From positions 1 through 34,853 of the forward strand of contig CANHEE010000019.1 in NCBI GenBank assembly GCA_947459655.1: DNA of 34,853 nucleotides. Reading direction: 5' to 3'. Of this stretch, positions 19,038-27,179 are shown in pieces (position 1 is the stretch's first letter; each line of letters begins with the position of its first letter). This DNA comes from Lewinellaceae bacterium (GTDB lineage Bacteria > Bacteroidota > Bacteroidia > Chitinophagales > Saprospiraceae). The notes under the pieces are model-generated. The model worked only from the letters and a program-made list of their open reading frames with translations, did not search any database and was not told the origin of the DNA. A program made the position numbers and the translations under genes.

Positions 19038-22000
19038 TTAATCCAATTCTTCGTATTTACCATTGTTTCTCTCCCACTCTATGGTATCAATAGCATCCAC
19101 AGAACCATCGAGGTTGTAGTCAGAATTGTAGTAGTAGTTGTCAAACAAACCATTATAAGTTTCCCAAACAACTGTATCAGTAGCATCCACAGAACCATCA
19201 GAGTTGGCATCTCCGGCATTCATCACCCACAAGGTGGTAGAACCTGAAGCATTCGTAACAGGGAATGAACCGTACAACAAGGTAGAACCATCGGTGAAAT
19301 TCAAAGGTGCCGTAGTCGGACTCACCGGCACATCAGCGTCTGTTCTGAAACCAAGGTGATTGCGGTGACGTACTGTTACAAAATAGTTGCCAGGTGTCAA
19401 ACCTGGAAATCCAAGTGGACTAACACCATCCATATCAACAATGTCACCATCTGCTTGTAGAAGTCCTGCAGCTGTACGCACAACAGTAGTTGCGCCGGAA
19501 GTTCCCTGACGAAGCTGAACAAACACCCAGTCAACGATTGCATTGTTACCAGTTTGAGCCAACACTGCCGGAGTTGTTGCCGCAGCAGGTCCACCCGGAA
19601 CATGTACAAATGTTGAGTTAAATTGTGCTGTAGCATATGGATCCGTAACTGGGAAGTTAGGGAAAGAGTTGGCAGGGTCAGTAAAGTAATTTGGCATAAT
19701 ACCCGTAGCAGAAGCATTACCCAACAATACTTTAGCGTTGACTACAGGAGGTGCGATATAATCTACATTTATACAGAATTTACCAAAACTTCCCGAAACG
19801 CCATCGATATAGACATAGTATTCACCAGGCTGTAGGTTGTTCACTACAATTGTACTCACGTTACCAGCGGTACCATTACAACCCACAGTACATGCTACAA
19901 CATCTGTAAATGTAGGTGCTCCGCAGGCATTGGAAACCTGTAATAACATTATCCATGAATACAATAGTGGAGTACCAGTTGTTGGGTTGGAGGTAACAAT
20001 ACGGTACTCACCCGCTGTAACTGCAGTAAACTTATACCAAACAGTATTATTTGCGGCACTACAGTTTCCGATACCCGCAGGTTCGTTGGCACCTGCCGTT
20101 GCTGGTGTATTGTCGCTACAAACAGGTGGAGCGTTAAGTACAAGCTGAACTGCACCACAAGGCTCGTCTTCTTCAAGTAATGTTGAGAAAGTAAATGGAC
20201 CTACCCAGTCACTCGTTACACCTGGAGAACAAATTGCCCGAACCCATACTTCATACTGAGTACTACCTGTTAATCCCGTAAAGGATACATTGGTGACAGT
20301 AACACCTGGATTAGAGATGGTTGTTGTTGGTGTAATACCACTCGCAGGCTGGATATGAACATCCCACTCGTTTTCAAGACAACCCGCAGCCCATGTGAAA
20401 TCAGCACTACTCTTGGTTACATTGCTGATCACTTGAGATTTAGGCTGAGGACATGGAGGTGGAGGAGCAACTGTTATCGCGTAATCTTCTGTCTCACTAT
20501 AGTAAATTGGAGCACATGGGTCAATATTGATACCAGCAGTACCATAACCACATCTTACGCGCATAGAGTGAACACCCACAGGCGGATTACATGGCAGACT
20601 CAACGGGAATGTAACCGGATTACCCAAAACACCATAAGTACCTGATCCAATAGCTGAGGTTGTGGTATAACCAAGTCTCTCGCTCGTTTCAAAGATTCCA
20701 TTATCATTGAAGTCAATCCATGCAGCGTAATCCTCTGTCCAGCGGTCTGGCCAGATCTTACACTGATAAGTGGTACCTGCATTTAATGTAGTTGTCAGCG
20801 TTGGGTTGTTTCTGAAATCGTGATAGCCCAAAGTTCCTGAAGGACAGCTGTTGTTGGTGGTATTATCCAAAGTGTTCAACTGAACACGTCCGATAACGTC
20901 ACTATCCGTACATCCCGCAGTCGTCTGAGGTGCACAATAAGCAACCAAAACTCCTGTTTCAAATGAATTCTCTGTACAACCTACTGCATCTCCCTTCACA
21001 TTGTAAGGTATTACAACCCAGTAGAACATTGTATTGGAAGCCAATCCTGTAGTCACCGTGTAACTTGTCGTCGTTACATCAGCAATCAGATTAGCCGTTG
21101 GAGCCAACGGGCTGTATGCGCCCGGAGTAGTGGACAAGTATACCTTGTATCCCGCAGCGCCAGAATTTGACGTCCAAGTAAATGTAGGGTTCTTCACTAC
21201 GCCAATGGAAGCATTTGCAGGGAAAGTCATCGAAACGCAAGGCGGAGCTGTAAGTGTATCTGTAGTATAAGTAAATGTAGGACAACCAGTCGCATCACCG
21301 GTAGAGTTGGATGCAATTACCTGCCATACATAAGTAGTGGAGTACGTTGTAACAGGACCATAACTGAAAACTGTACTTCCTACCGTAGCTGTTGGTGTAG
21401 CGGGAAGGCTTACATCTGTGTAGATTTTATAATTGGCTACCGCACCACCTGTAGTTGGTGCAGCCCATGTTAGCGGAGTACCTACCGGAACGGCAGTAGC
21501 CATATCCAAAGGAGTCAGCAAGGTAGGACAATCCGGAGGAGCTACCGGAGTGGTAAAGGTAACCGGACCTACCCAGTCGGAGTATACACCTGCACCACAA
21601 ACAGCTCTAACCCAAACTTCCTGTGCGGTGTTGTTTGGAAGACCAGTTGCCGTGTAAGGTTTGGCTGTAACACCAGGGTGTGTTGGAATCGAAGAAGTAT
21701 CAGGAGGTGTAGAACCAGCCGTCTGAACAAGAATGTCCCATTCGGTCTCAACACAACCTGTGTTCCAGTTGAAAGTTCTACTGGACCATGATGGAGTTGA
21801 AACTGCCTCAGTCAAGGCAGAGGGCTGAGGACACGGAGGCGGGGGAGCCACAGTAACGACATAATCCTCAACCTCACCGTAAGAGTTATTACCACAAGGA
21901 GTTATGCTACTACCTGATGTTGCGTACATAGCTCGTACCCTAAGCGTGTATGTGCCCGGTACAGGATTACATGGAAGTGAAAGTGGGAACGTGGCAGAGC

Positions 22001-24689
22001 CTCCCAAGACCCCAACCTGTCCACTACCTGCAGGAGAAGTCGTGGTATAGCCAAGACGCTCAGTAGCGTTGTCAAAAACACCATCGCTGTTGAAGTCAAT
22101 CCATGCTGCATATCCCTCAGAGTATTGACCAGCCCAAACCTTACACTGGTAGGTTGTACCAGCGTTCAAGGTAGTTGTAAGTGCTGGGTTTGATCTGTAA
22201 TCTGAATAACCCCCAAAATTAGTACAATTTGAAGTGTTACAACCCAGGGGTGAAGATGATGGACATCCTGTTCCAGAGTTATTGTCGAGGGTATTCAACT
22301 GCACACGGGCGATAACGTCACCATCAACACAACCATAAGTTGTTGTTGGCACGCAATAACCGAGCAGTGTACCTGTAGTAAACTGACCTTCAGCACAGCC
22401 AGTTGCCGAACTGAATGTATTTTTTGCCACAACTACCCAGTAATACAACTGGTTTGCAGGCAATAAAGTTGGATAGGTATAAGAAGTACCCGCCTGGTTC
22501 ACAACCAAATTATTAGCAGGATTCGCAGGGTCAAAAGCCGGACTTGTTGTTGAAAGATACAAATCGTAACCGGTAGCACCACCCGTTGGAGCTGTCCATG
22601 TAAAAGTTGGATTTCTCACCACATTCGTAGCAGCTGCTGATGGAGCAGTCAAAGTAGGACAACCCGGTGCAGAAGCTACAAATGAACTCTCTGTACATCC
22701 GCTTGCAGAGCCATAAAGATTCTTTGCTACTACTGCCCAGTAGTAAGTACCTGCTGCGGAAATGTTGTAAATGTATGACAGCGTTGTTACATTCGTCACC
22801 AGGTTACTCGCCGGATTGGCCGGATCGTAAGCAGGAGATGTCGTTGAAACATAGATGTCATAGCTGGAAGCACCAGTACCAGCCGACCAAGTTAGTGTTG
22901 GGTTCACTGTCACTGTGGCTCCGACTGCAGGAGCGGTAGGTGCGGCACATGACGGTGGAGCTGTGCTATCACCGAACGAGTAGCTGCCTGCCAGATTCAA
23001 AGCAGTGATATTTGACGATGTTGCAATAGATGAAACATTGTAAGTCGCTGAAGGGCTTCCTGTAAATGTTGCAGAACCACCAACAGCGGCGTAACTTCCA
23101 CCTGCAGTTGAAGATCCCAAAACGAGATTGGAACCACTTACGGCAACATCACTCAATCTCACTCTGAAACCACCTGCATTGAAACTATTCGTTCCCAGTA
23201 TGGACAAATCCCAACGCTTGGATGGAAGTGGACCGATACCAGAAGCAGGAGTTCCGCTGTTGGAGTCAAAAGCCTCTACCCTGATGGTTGTAGCAAGCGA
23301 TGGCGCACCGGTGATTCCGGTTAGTGAAAAAGGATTGAAACTGGAAGCTCCTACAGGAAAACCAGTGATATTCGCTGAAGAACTATAGCCTGTACCAAAC
23401 GTGATTTCAAGCGGACCCCTCACGAAAGCATCATTATCTCCGGTAGAGCCGGAAGTGGTCACAGTACTTAATGTAGAGGCCGTGATACCTGTACCGGCAG
23501 AACCTACAACCCTCAAACGATTGGTTGCAGTAGTATTGAGGATACCCTGCGGATTGCCCGGTGATGTAGACCATGTAAGTGATCCAACATTTAGTGGACA
23601 ATTTAGCGTAATACCCGCAGCGTTGTTGTTTGCAATGAACAAGTTGGTAATATTTAAGTTAGCAACTGCAGTTGCTGCACTTTTAATGGTACCATTGTTT
23701 GTGATGGTCTGTGCATTACCAGAAAAAGCGTTACCTGTTGAAGTACCGACATTCGTTGCAGCCAGGTATAGCGTACCTACCGTGAGAATAGCACCAGAGT
23801 TAACATTAATGTTACCTGCAACATAAGCAGTAGTGAACCTACATTCGCCTGACAGGACTGTTAAATCACCATTTATTGCGGGTGTGTAAGCATGAGTGGA
23901 ATGGCGGTTGGTAGCTGAATTCACACCATTAACGACCATACTTCCCAAACGAAGATAACCTGAGCTCCACCACAAATTGGTTCTGAAACCATTTGTTGTT
24001 CCACCATTGCTGGTAGATACACCATCTCCAAAATTGAGTACGTGGGCGGCAGGCAAATTGTAACTTATGCTGTTATTGTAAAAAACACACTCACCTACAC
24101 CGCCGGCTGTGGATGTATTTCCTTGTGGATCGGGAAATGTCCACGAACCGCCAGTGATGTTGATTGGGGTACTTGAAGCCAAACCGAGCAATGCTCTGGT
24201 TGGATTGGTACCTGCTCCTGTCGTTCCGCTGTTGCCATCGATGTATAGCTCTCCTCCACTCTGTATAAAGGAAGAAGTACCATTGAACCATACGGAACCT
24301 TTTACCCTTATGGCACCACCTGAGAGGTTAAGGGATCCGGAACCATTCATGTCCATGGTAGCCTGGTTGCCTGTAGCCCTCTCAACATAAAGTATGTTGG
24401 CACCGACACTCAGAGACCCTGACACAGACAATTGGCGTACCGTTGCATCGGCATTCAACGTCATGGCAGATCCTGATAGAATGATAAAGTTGTCCGCATT
24501 GCTCAAAGCTGCGGGAGGAGCCACACTGGTCGCTCCGGTTGCGTCAGTAGTCCAGCTCGCCGGACTAGCAAAGTCTGTTGCTCCACTAAGGGAATAGTAA
24601 TTAACCTGCGCATTCGTTATCGTAGCGAAGCACGCAGCCAATACAAACAACAGCATTTTAGGGAAAAATCTTCTCATGCTGGAAGTCAT
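19038..24689 (-). CDS. Giant secreted FN3/GEVED-domain protein with C-terminal dockerin-like EF-hand pair (paralogue B, 1883 aa)
   Basis: This is a full-length paralogue of the 1887-aa protein, co-linear in every domain: signal peptide (MRRFFPKMLLFVLAACFATITNAQ from residue 5), Gly/Thr/Asn-rich beta-helix-like region, two FN3-like domains, GEVED (about 776-940, YAAWIDFNSDGVFDN, GEVEDYVVTV), three FN3-like domains, second GEVED (from about 1250, YAAWIDFNDNGIFET), FN3, PPC-like domain (DEPCGAVQLVLNAPPVC), the NNAIVDWVFVQLRQG/VRHRNHLGFRTD region, and a C-terminal pair of calcium-loop motifs, DANSDGSVDATD (1827-1838) and DYNLDGSVDAID (1857-1868). As in its sister there is no recognisable T9SS tail. 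The two may bind related ligands or partners; that is inference. The upstream 831 bases hold a candidate promoter and a leader hairpin. Confidence 0.88.
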   Translation of the reverse strand: MTSSMRRFFPKMLLFVLAACFATITNAQVNYYSLSGATDFASPASWTTDATGATSVAPPAALSNADNFIILSGSAMTLNADATVRQLSVSGSLSVGANILYVERATGNQATMDMNGSGSLNLSGGAIRVKGSVWFNGTSSFIQSGGELYIDGNSGTTGAGTNPTRALLGLASSTPINITGGSWTFPDPQGNTSTAGGVGECVFYNNSISYNLPAAHVLNFGDGVSTSNGGTTNGFRTNLWWSSGYLRLGSMVVNGVNSATNRHSTHAYTPAINGDLTVLSGECRFTTAYVAGNINVNSGAILTVGTLYLAATNVGTSTGNAFSGNAQTITNNGTIKSAATAVANLNITNLFIANNNAAGITLNCPLNVGSLTWSTSPGNPQGILNTTATNRLRVVGSAGTGITASTLSTVTTSGSTGDNDAFVRGPLEITFGTGYSSSANITGFPVGASSFNPFSLTGITGAPSLATTIRVEAFDSNSGTPASGIGPLPSKRWDLSILGTNSFNAGGFRVRLSDVAVSGSNLVLGSSTAGGSYAAVGGSATFTGSPSATYNVSSIATSSNITALNLAGSYSFGDSTAPPSCAAPTAPAVGATVTVNPTLTWSAGTGASSYDIYVSTTSPAYDPANPASNLVTNVTTLSYIYNISAAGTYYWAVVAKNLYGSASGCTESSFVASAPGCPTLTAPSAAATNVVRNPTFTWTAPTGGATGYDLYLSTTSPAFDPANPANNLVVNQAGTSYTYPTLLPANQLYYWVVVAKNTFSSATGCAEGQFTTGTLLGYCVPTTTYGCVDGDVIARVQLNTLDNNSGTGCPSSSPLGCNTSNCTNFGGYSDYRSNPALTTTLNAGTTYQCKVWAGQYSEGYAAWIDFNSDGVFDNATERLGYTTTSPAGSGQVGVLGGSATFPLSLPCNPVPGTYTLRVRAMYATSGSSITPCGNNSYGEVEDYVVTVAPPPPCPQPSALTEAVSTPSWSSRTFNWNTGCVETEWDILVQTAGSTPPDTSSIPTHPGVTAKPYTATGLPNNTAQEVWVRAVCGAGVYSDWVGPVTFTTPVAPPDCPTLLTPLDMATAVPVGTPLTWAAPTTGGAVANYKIYTDVSLPATPTATVGSTVFSYGPVTTYSTTYVWQVIASNSTGDATGCPTFTYTTDTLTAPPCVSMTFPANASIGVVKNPTFTWTSNSGAAGYKVYLSTTPGAYSPLAPTANLIADVTTTSYTVTTGLASNTMFYWVVIPYNVKGDAVGCTENSFETGVLVAYCAPQTTAGCTDSDVIGRVQLNTLDNTTNNSCPSGTLGYHDFRNNPTLTTTLNAGTTYQCKIWPDRWTEDYAAWIDFNDNGIFETSERLGYTTTSAIGSGTYGVLGNPVTFPLSLPCNPPVGVHSMRVRCGYGTAGINIDPCAPIYYSETEDYAITVAPPPPCPQPKSQVISNVTKSSADFTWAAGCLENEWDVHIQPASGITPTTTISNPGVTVTNVSFTGLTGSTQYEVWVRAICSPGVTSDWVGPFTFSTLLEEDEPCGAVQLVLNAPPVCSDNTPATAGANEPAGIGNCSAANNTVWYKFTAVTAGEYRIVTSNPTTGTPLLYSWIMLLQVSNACGAPTFTDVVACTVGCNGTAGNVSTIVVNNLQPGEYYVYIDGVSGSFGKFCINVDYIAPPVVNAKVLLGNASATGIMPNYFTDPANSFPNFPVTDPYATAQFNSTFVHVPGGPAAATTPAVLAQTGNNAIVDWVFVQLRQGTSGATTVVRTAAGLLQADGDIVDMDGVSPLGFPGLTPGNYFVTVRHRNHLGFRTDADVPVSPTTAPLNFTDGSTLLYGSFPVTNASGSTTLWVMNAGDANSDGSVDATDTVVWETYNGLFDNYYYNSDYNLDGSVDAIDTIEWERNNGKYEELD

Positions 24690-24731
24690 TTTAAGAATTA
24701 ATTAATAAGATTAAATTATTTGTTCAGTGCC

Positions 24732-24749
24732 TGGCCTGTTTTTAGGCCA
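24732..24749 (-). promoter_or_regulatory. Leader hairpin in the 5' UTR of paralogue B
   Basis: TGGCCT and AGGCCA form a perfect 6-bp GC-rich stem around a 6-base loop, in otherwise AT-rich sequence about 43 bases before the start codon. A nearby GGGCCAG (24764-24770) can pair with the CTGGCC at 24731-24736 instead, so two mutually exclusive folds exist. Confidence 0.35.
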
Positions 24750-24823
24750 TACAATAGTGCAGAGGGCCAGAAACGTCGCAATAAAACCATCGCATCATCA
24801 ACCACACTGCAAGATATTCGTGA

Positions 24824-24831
24824 CAAATATA
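24824..24831 (-). promoter_or_regulatory. Candidate Bacteroidota -7 box for paralogue B
   Basis: On the minus strand this reads TATATTTG, a full match to TAnnTTTG, and is embedded in TTATATTTGTCA, the same 12 bases as upstream of the phosphatase gene. The implied leader is about 125 bases. No clear -33 TTTG is seen. Confidence 0.4.
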
Positions 24832-25185
24832 ATGAACCAAAAGCTATTTTTATCTTTTGTCATTTAAAAAAAAAAGTGCTTTTTATTATTTTCAGCAAGA
24901 CAAAATCCAATACACTGAAAATCAGCAGTATAGTTTTTTGATGACAAACTGTTAAAATTATGTTAAAATTTTAATAAAATTGGATAACAATTATATTCCA
25001 AAACTGGTGCGTGAGACCACCTTTTTTTTCATTGATTAAAATCAGAATAATATCTGATTTGAAAATGGCGTATTACCTCAATTGGCGGAATTTTATTTTA
25101 ATTTCGATCATTTTTCAGTTTATTATTTTACTTTAAGAAAGGAAGCTGTGCCAAATTTTATTAAATAACTTCTTACCCTGTCGGT

Positions 25186-25225
25186 ATAATATTTTATAAC
25201 ATATGGAATATTATACATATAATAT
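25186..25225. repeat. Interleaved AT-rich inverted repeats
   Basis: ATAATATT (25186-25193), AATATTAT (25207-25214) and ATAATAT (25219-25225) alternate in orientation, so the middle arm can pair with either neighbour. The right-hand pair is a perfect 7-bp palindrome with a 4-base spacer. It could be an operator or simply AT-rich chance. Confidence 0.4.
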
Positions 25226-25520
25226 CTCGCCTATTTCACAGCCAGAGCCTGAAATTGCTCGGTTAATCACCCAAATCATTCTTTCACAATGAAAACTTTT
25301 AAGACTTTTTAACAGTTTTCATTTTCAAAGTTAGTGATTTCGGCACTCTAGCGGTCAATCATTTGCAAAAAAGAAACTAAACCGCATTGCCTTTTTTGCG
25401 GCTTGTGGAGAAGATCTTCCGAACAATAATCCGAAACTTTCGTAGTCAAAGTTGCATACTTGAGGACACAATTATGCTATCATTAATTTCTCAATTCATG
25501 ACAGGCGCAGGACACTTACA

Positions 25521-26348
25521 ATGAGGGAAAAATTATATACAGAGGCATCTTCCAAACATCGGAATCTCGATAAAATGAGTACGTCAGAATTGTTGAAAAA
25601 CATGAACGATGAAGACAAATCTGTTGCCCTGGCCGTTGAGATGTCTTTAGGTCAATTGGAACTGCTCATAGATGCTCTCATCCCAAAAATACTGAAAGGC
25701 GGGAGACTTTTTTACATCGGTGCTGGCAGCAGTGGTAGGCTTGGCATACTCGATGCATCGGAATGCCCTCCAACATATGGAGTGGATGAAACATTGCTCA
25801 CTGGAATAATCGCAGGTGGTGATGCTGCGATACGCAAAGCAGTAGAAAATGCAGAAGATGATGATCAACAAGGTTTTGCAGATCTTTTAAACTACAATAT
25901 CAGCGACCTGGATTTTGTTATTGGGATTGCGGCCTCAGGTAAAACGCCATACGTTCTCGGTGCGTTGAAAGCTTGCAAACTCAATAAAATTGCGACCGGA
26001 TGCGTTGTTTGCAACCCCCACACCCCTATTACAGAGGCTGCAGATTACCCGGTGGAGATCATTGTTGGTCCTGAATTTGTCAGCGGCAGTACCCGAATGA
26101 AGGCCGGCACAGCCCAAAAGATGGCACTGAATATGATCTCAACCGCACTCATGATCAAGCTCGGCAGAGTGAAAGACAATAAAATGATAGATATGAAAAT
26201 CAGCAATGCAAAACTGAAAAGAAGAGGAATTCAAATGATATGCCAAGAGACAGGAATCAATACGGAAGATGCCACAAAACTACTTGAAAGGTTTGGTTCG
26301 GTGAGAATGGCACTTGACGCTTTTTCAGATTCGGACGGTAAAAAATGA
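25521..26348 (+). CDS. murQ: N-acetylmuramic acid 6-phosphate etherase
   Basis: This cytoplasmic enzyme cleaves the D-lactyl ether of N-acetylmuramate 6-phosphate to give N-acetylglucosamine 6-phosphate, part of peptidoglycan recycling. The 275-residue product begins with the usual TEASSKHRNLDKMSTSELL block. It has a SIS sugar-phosphate fold (FYIGAGSSGRLGILDASE), the catalytic Glu81 and Glu112 equivalent to E. coli Glu83 and Glu114, IAASGKTPYVLGAL and the closing signature PEFVSGSTRMKAGTAQKMALNMIST. It is some 20-25 residues shorter than typical MurQ, the loss being at the C-terminal helical end. No MurP transporter or AnmK kinase is nearby. It appears to be in an operon with the next gene (9-base gap). 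Confidence 0.95.
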   Translation: MREKLYTEASSKHRNLDKMSTSELLKNMNDEDKSVALAVEMSLGQLELLIDALIPKILKGGRLFYIGAGSSGRLGILDASECPPTYGVDETLLTGIIAGGDAAIRKAVENAEDDDQQGFADLLNYNISDLDFVIGIAASGKTPYVLGALKACKLNKIATGCVVCNPHTPITEAADYPVEIIVGPEFVSGSTRMKAGTAQKMALNMISTALMIKLGRVKDNKMIDMKISNAKLKRRGIQMICQETGINTEDATKLLERFGSVRMALDAFSDSDGKK

Positions 26349-26357
26349 ACAACATAA

Positions 26358-26753
26358 ATGAAAAAAGACATTAAAGTACTGGATGTTGAAGATATCGGAA
26401 TCGCTGCCGTACCGGGTGAAGATCCTGACTTCTGGGACGTATATATTCTGAACTTGCACGAAGAAGCCATTAAAAATGTACTAATTGTAGCCACTGGATA
26501 TGGAGAAATAGGTGGGGAACAGCGCCAATCAGCCCTGATGCGTTACTTTTACGAGGAGATACAGGCACTTGATATTCAAAAGATAGAGTCCATTCCTGTC
26601 TCTTTATTCGATCTGACAAACGAATACTGGGTAAGCTTTTCACTCAACAACTACCTGTTTGACAAGCGGTACATTTTTGTGGCAGGGGTACTGCATCCGC
26701 TCAATTTCATCAGAATACCTTTCATTGAGAAAAAAGGCGTGTTGATCAGGTAA
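26358..26753 (+). CDS. Small soluble protein of unknown function, probably conserved in Bacteroidota (131 aa)
   Basis: The product has no signal peptide or membrane segment. It alternates predicted beta strands and turns (FWDVYILNLHEEAIKNVLIVATGYGEIGGEQRQSALMRYFYEEI, then WVSFSLNNYLFDKRYIFVAGVL and a final GVLIR). It recalls a family seen in Bacteroidota that some databases have labelled as a phenylalanyl-tRNA synthetase subunit, almost certainly a propagated error: nothing of the synthetase is present. It begins 9 bases after murQ and is probably translated from the same mRNA. A role in cell-wall recycling is only a guess from position. The frame and normal codon use support a real gene. Confidence 0.75.
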   Translation: MKKDIKVLDVEDIGIAAVPGEDPDFWDVYILNLHEEAIKNVLIVATGYGEIGGEQRQSALMRYFYEEIQALDIQKIESIPVSLFDLTNEYWVSFSLNNYLFDKRYIFVAGVLHPLNFIRIPFIEKKGVLIR

Positions 26754-26850
26754 GTAAGGTCAGATGAACATCAGCCTCCACTGTTTCGCTGCCCTATTAG
26801 AGTGATGCCTATTTTCCCGACTAATGAAATCAAAGTCACTCGCTGGAATT

Positions 26851-26883
26851 AAAAAACACACTACGCAGTGCTGCATAGTGTGT
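26851..26883 (-). terminator. Long near-palindrome, terminator-like on the minus strand
   Basis: ACACACTA (26856-26863) pairs with TAGTGTGT (26876-26883), and after one mismatch GCAG pairs with CTGC. On the minus strand the stem is followed by six T residues. It could be a backup terminator for the giant gene or stop the murQ transcript from the other side. Confidence 0.55.
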
Positions 26884-27121
26884 AAAATATAATTTCGAGC
26901 ATGAAAAACGATCAATATTTCCTACCGGGGAGTATTTTTGAGTCGCTTGTGTGGGCAAACAAGATACGTGTGTGACCACCTCGCCTCATAGTAAACAACT
27001 AATAGTGTGTACACTAGCTACAGCTGCGAATAACTCATTTTATCGATTGCTTAATTAGTACTTTCAACAAAATTACTACGCTACTCTATTTTCTATAACA
27101 ACAACAATTTTCGCAAATAAT

Positions 27122-27158
27122 AAACAGGCCGGCAACGTTGTACATTGCCAGCCTGTTT
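27122..27158 (-). terminator. Terminator of the giant HYR-repeat protein gene
   Basis: AAACAGGC (27122-27129) with GCCTGTTT (27151-27158), extended by GGCA/TGCC after a mismatch, forms a 12-pair stem. On the minus strand it is followed by ATTATTTG. It lies about 20 bases after the stop codon. Confidence 0.8.
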
Positions 27159-27179
27159 GTTATCCATCTAATTCAACTT

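Larger units (their letters stand above)
24690..25520. other. Long divergent intergenic region upstream of paralogue B and murQ
   Basis: These 831 AT-rich bases contain no convincing gene; a 73-codon frame at 24720-24941 has low-complexity Lys/Ile/Phe content and overlaps a leader hairpin. Visible elements are a TATATTTG promoter box (24824-24831, minus), a GC-rich leader hairpin (24732-24749), a direct repeat TGTTAAAATT (24950-24959 and 24961-24970), interleaved AT-rich inverted repeats (25186-25225) and a weak CCGCA/TGCGG hairpin near 25382-25402. No tRNA-like fold was recognised by eye. Confidence 0.55.
26754..27179. other. Intergenic region with three hairpins between convergent murQ operon and giant adhesin gene
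   Basis: These 426 bases hold no gene that I can support. They contain a 28-base near-palindrome (26856-26883), a small TAGTGT/ACACTA hairpin (27003-27016) sharing ATAGTGTGTA with it, and the terminator of the giant gene (27122-27158). The sequence around 26890-27000 shows nothing recognisable. Confidence 0.5.

Noticed and set aside
24720-24941. 73-codon plus-strand frame in the long intergenic region
   Set aside because: It overlaps the leader hairpin and promoter box of paralogue B, has low-complexity Lys/Ile/Phe content and shows no recognisable domain.
25382-25402. CCGCA/TGCGG hairpin upstream of murQ as a terminator or riboswitch
   Set aside because: The stem is only five pairs, no T-run follows it, and no gene ends just before it.
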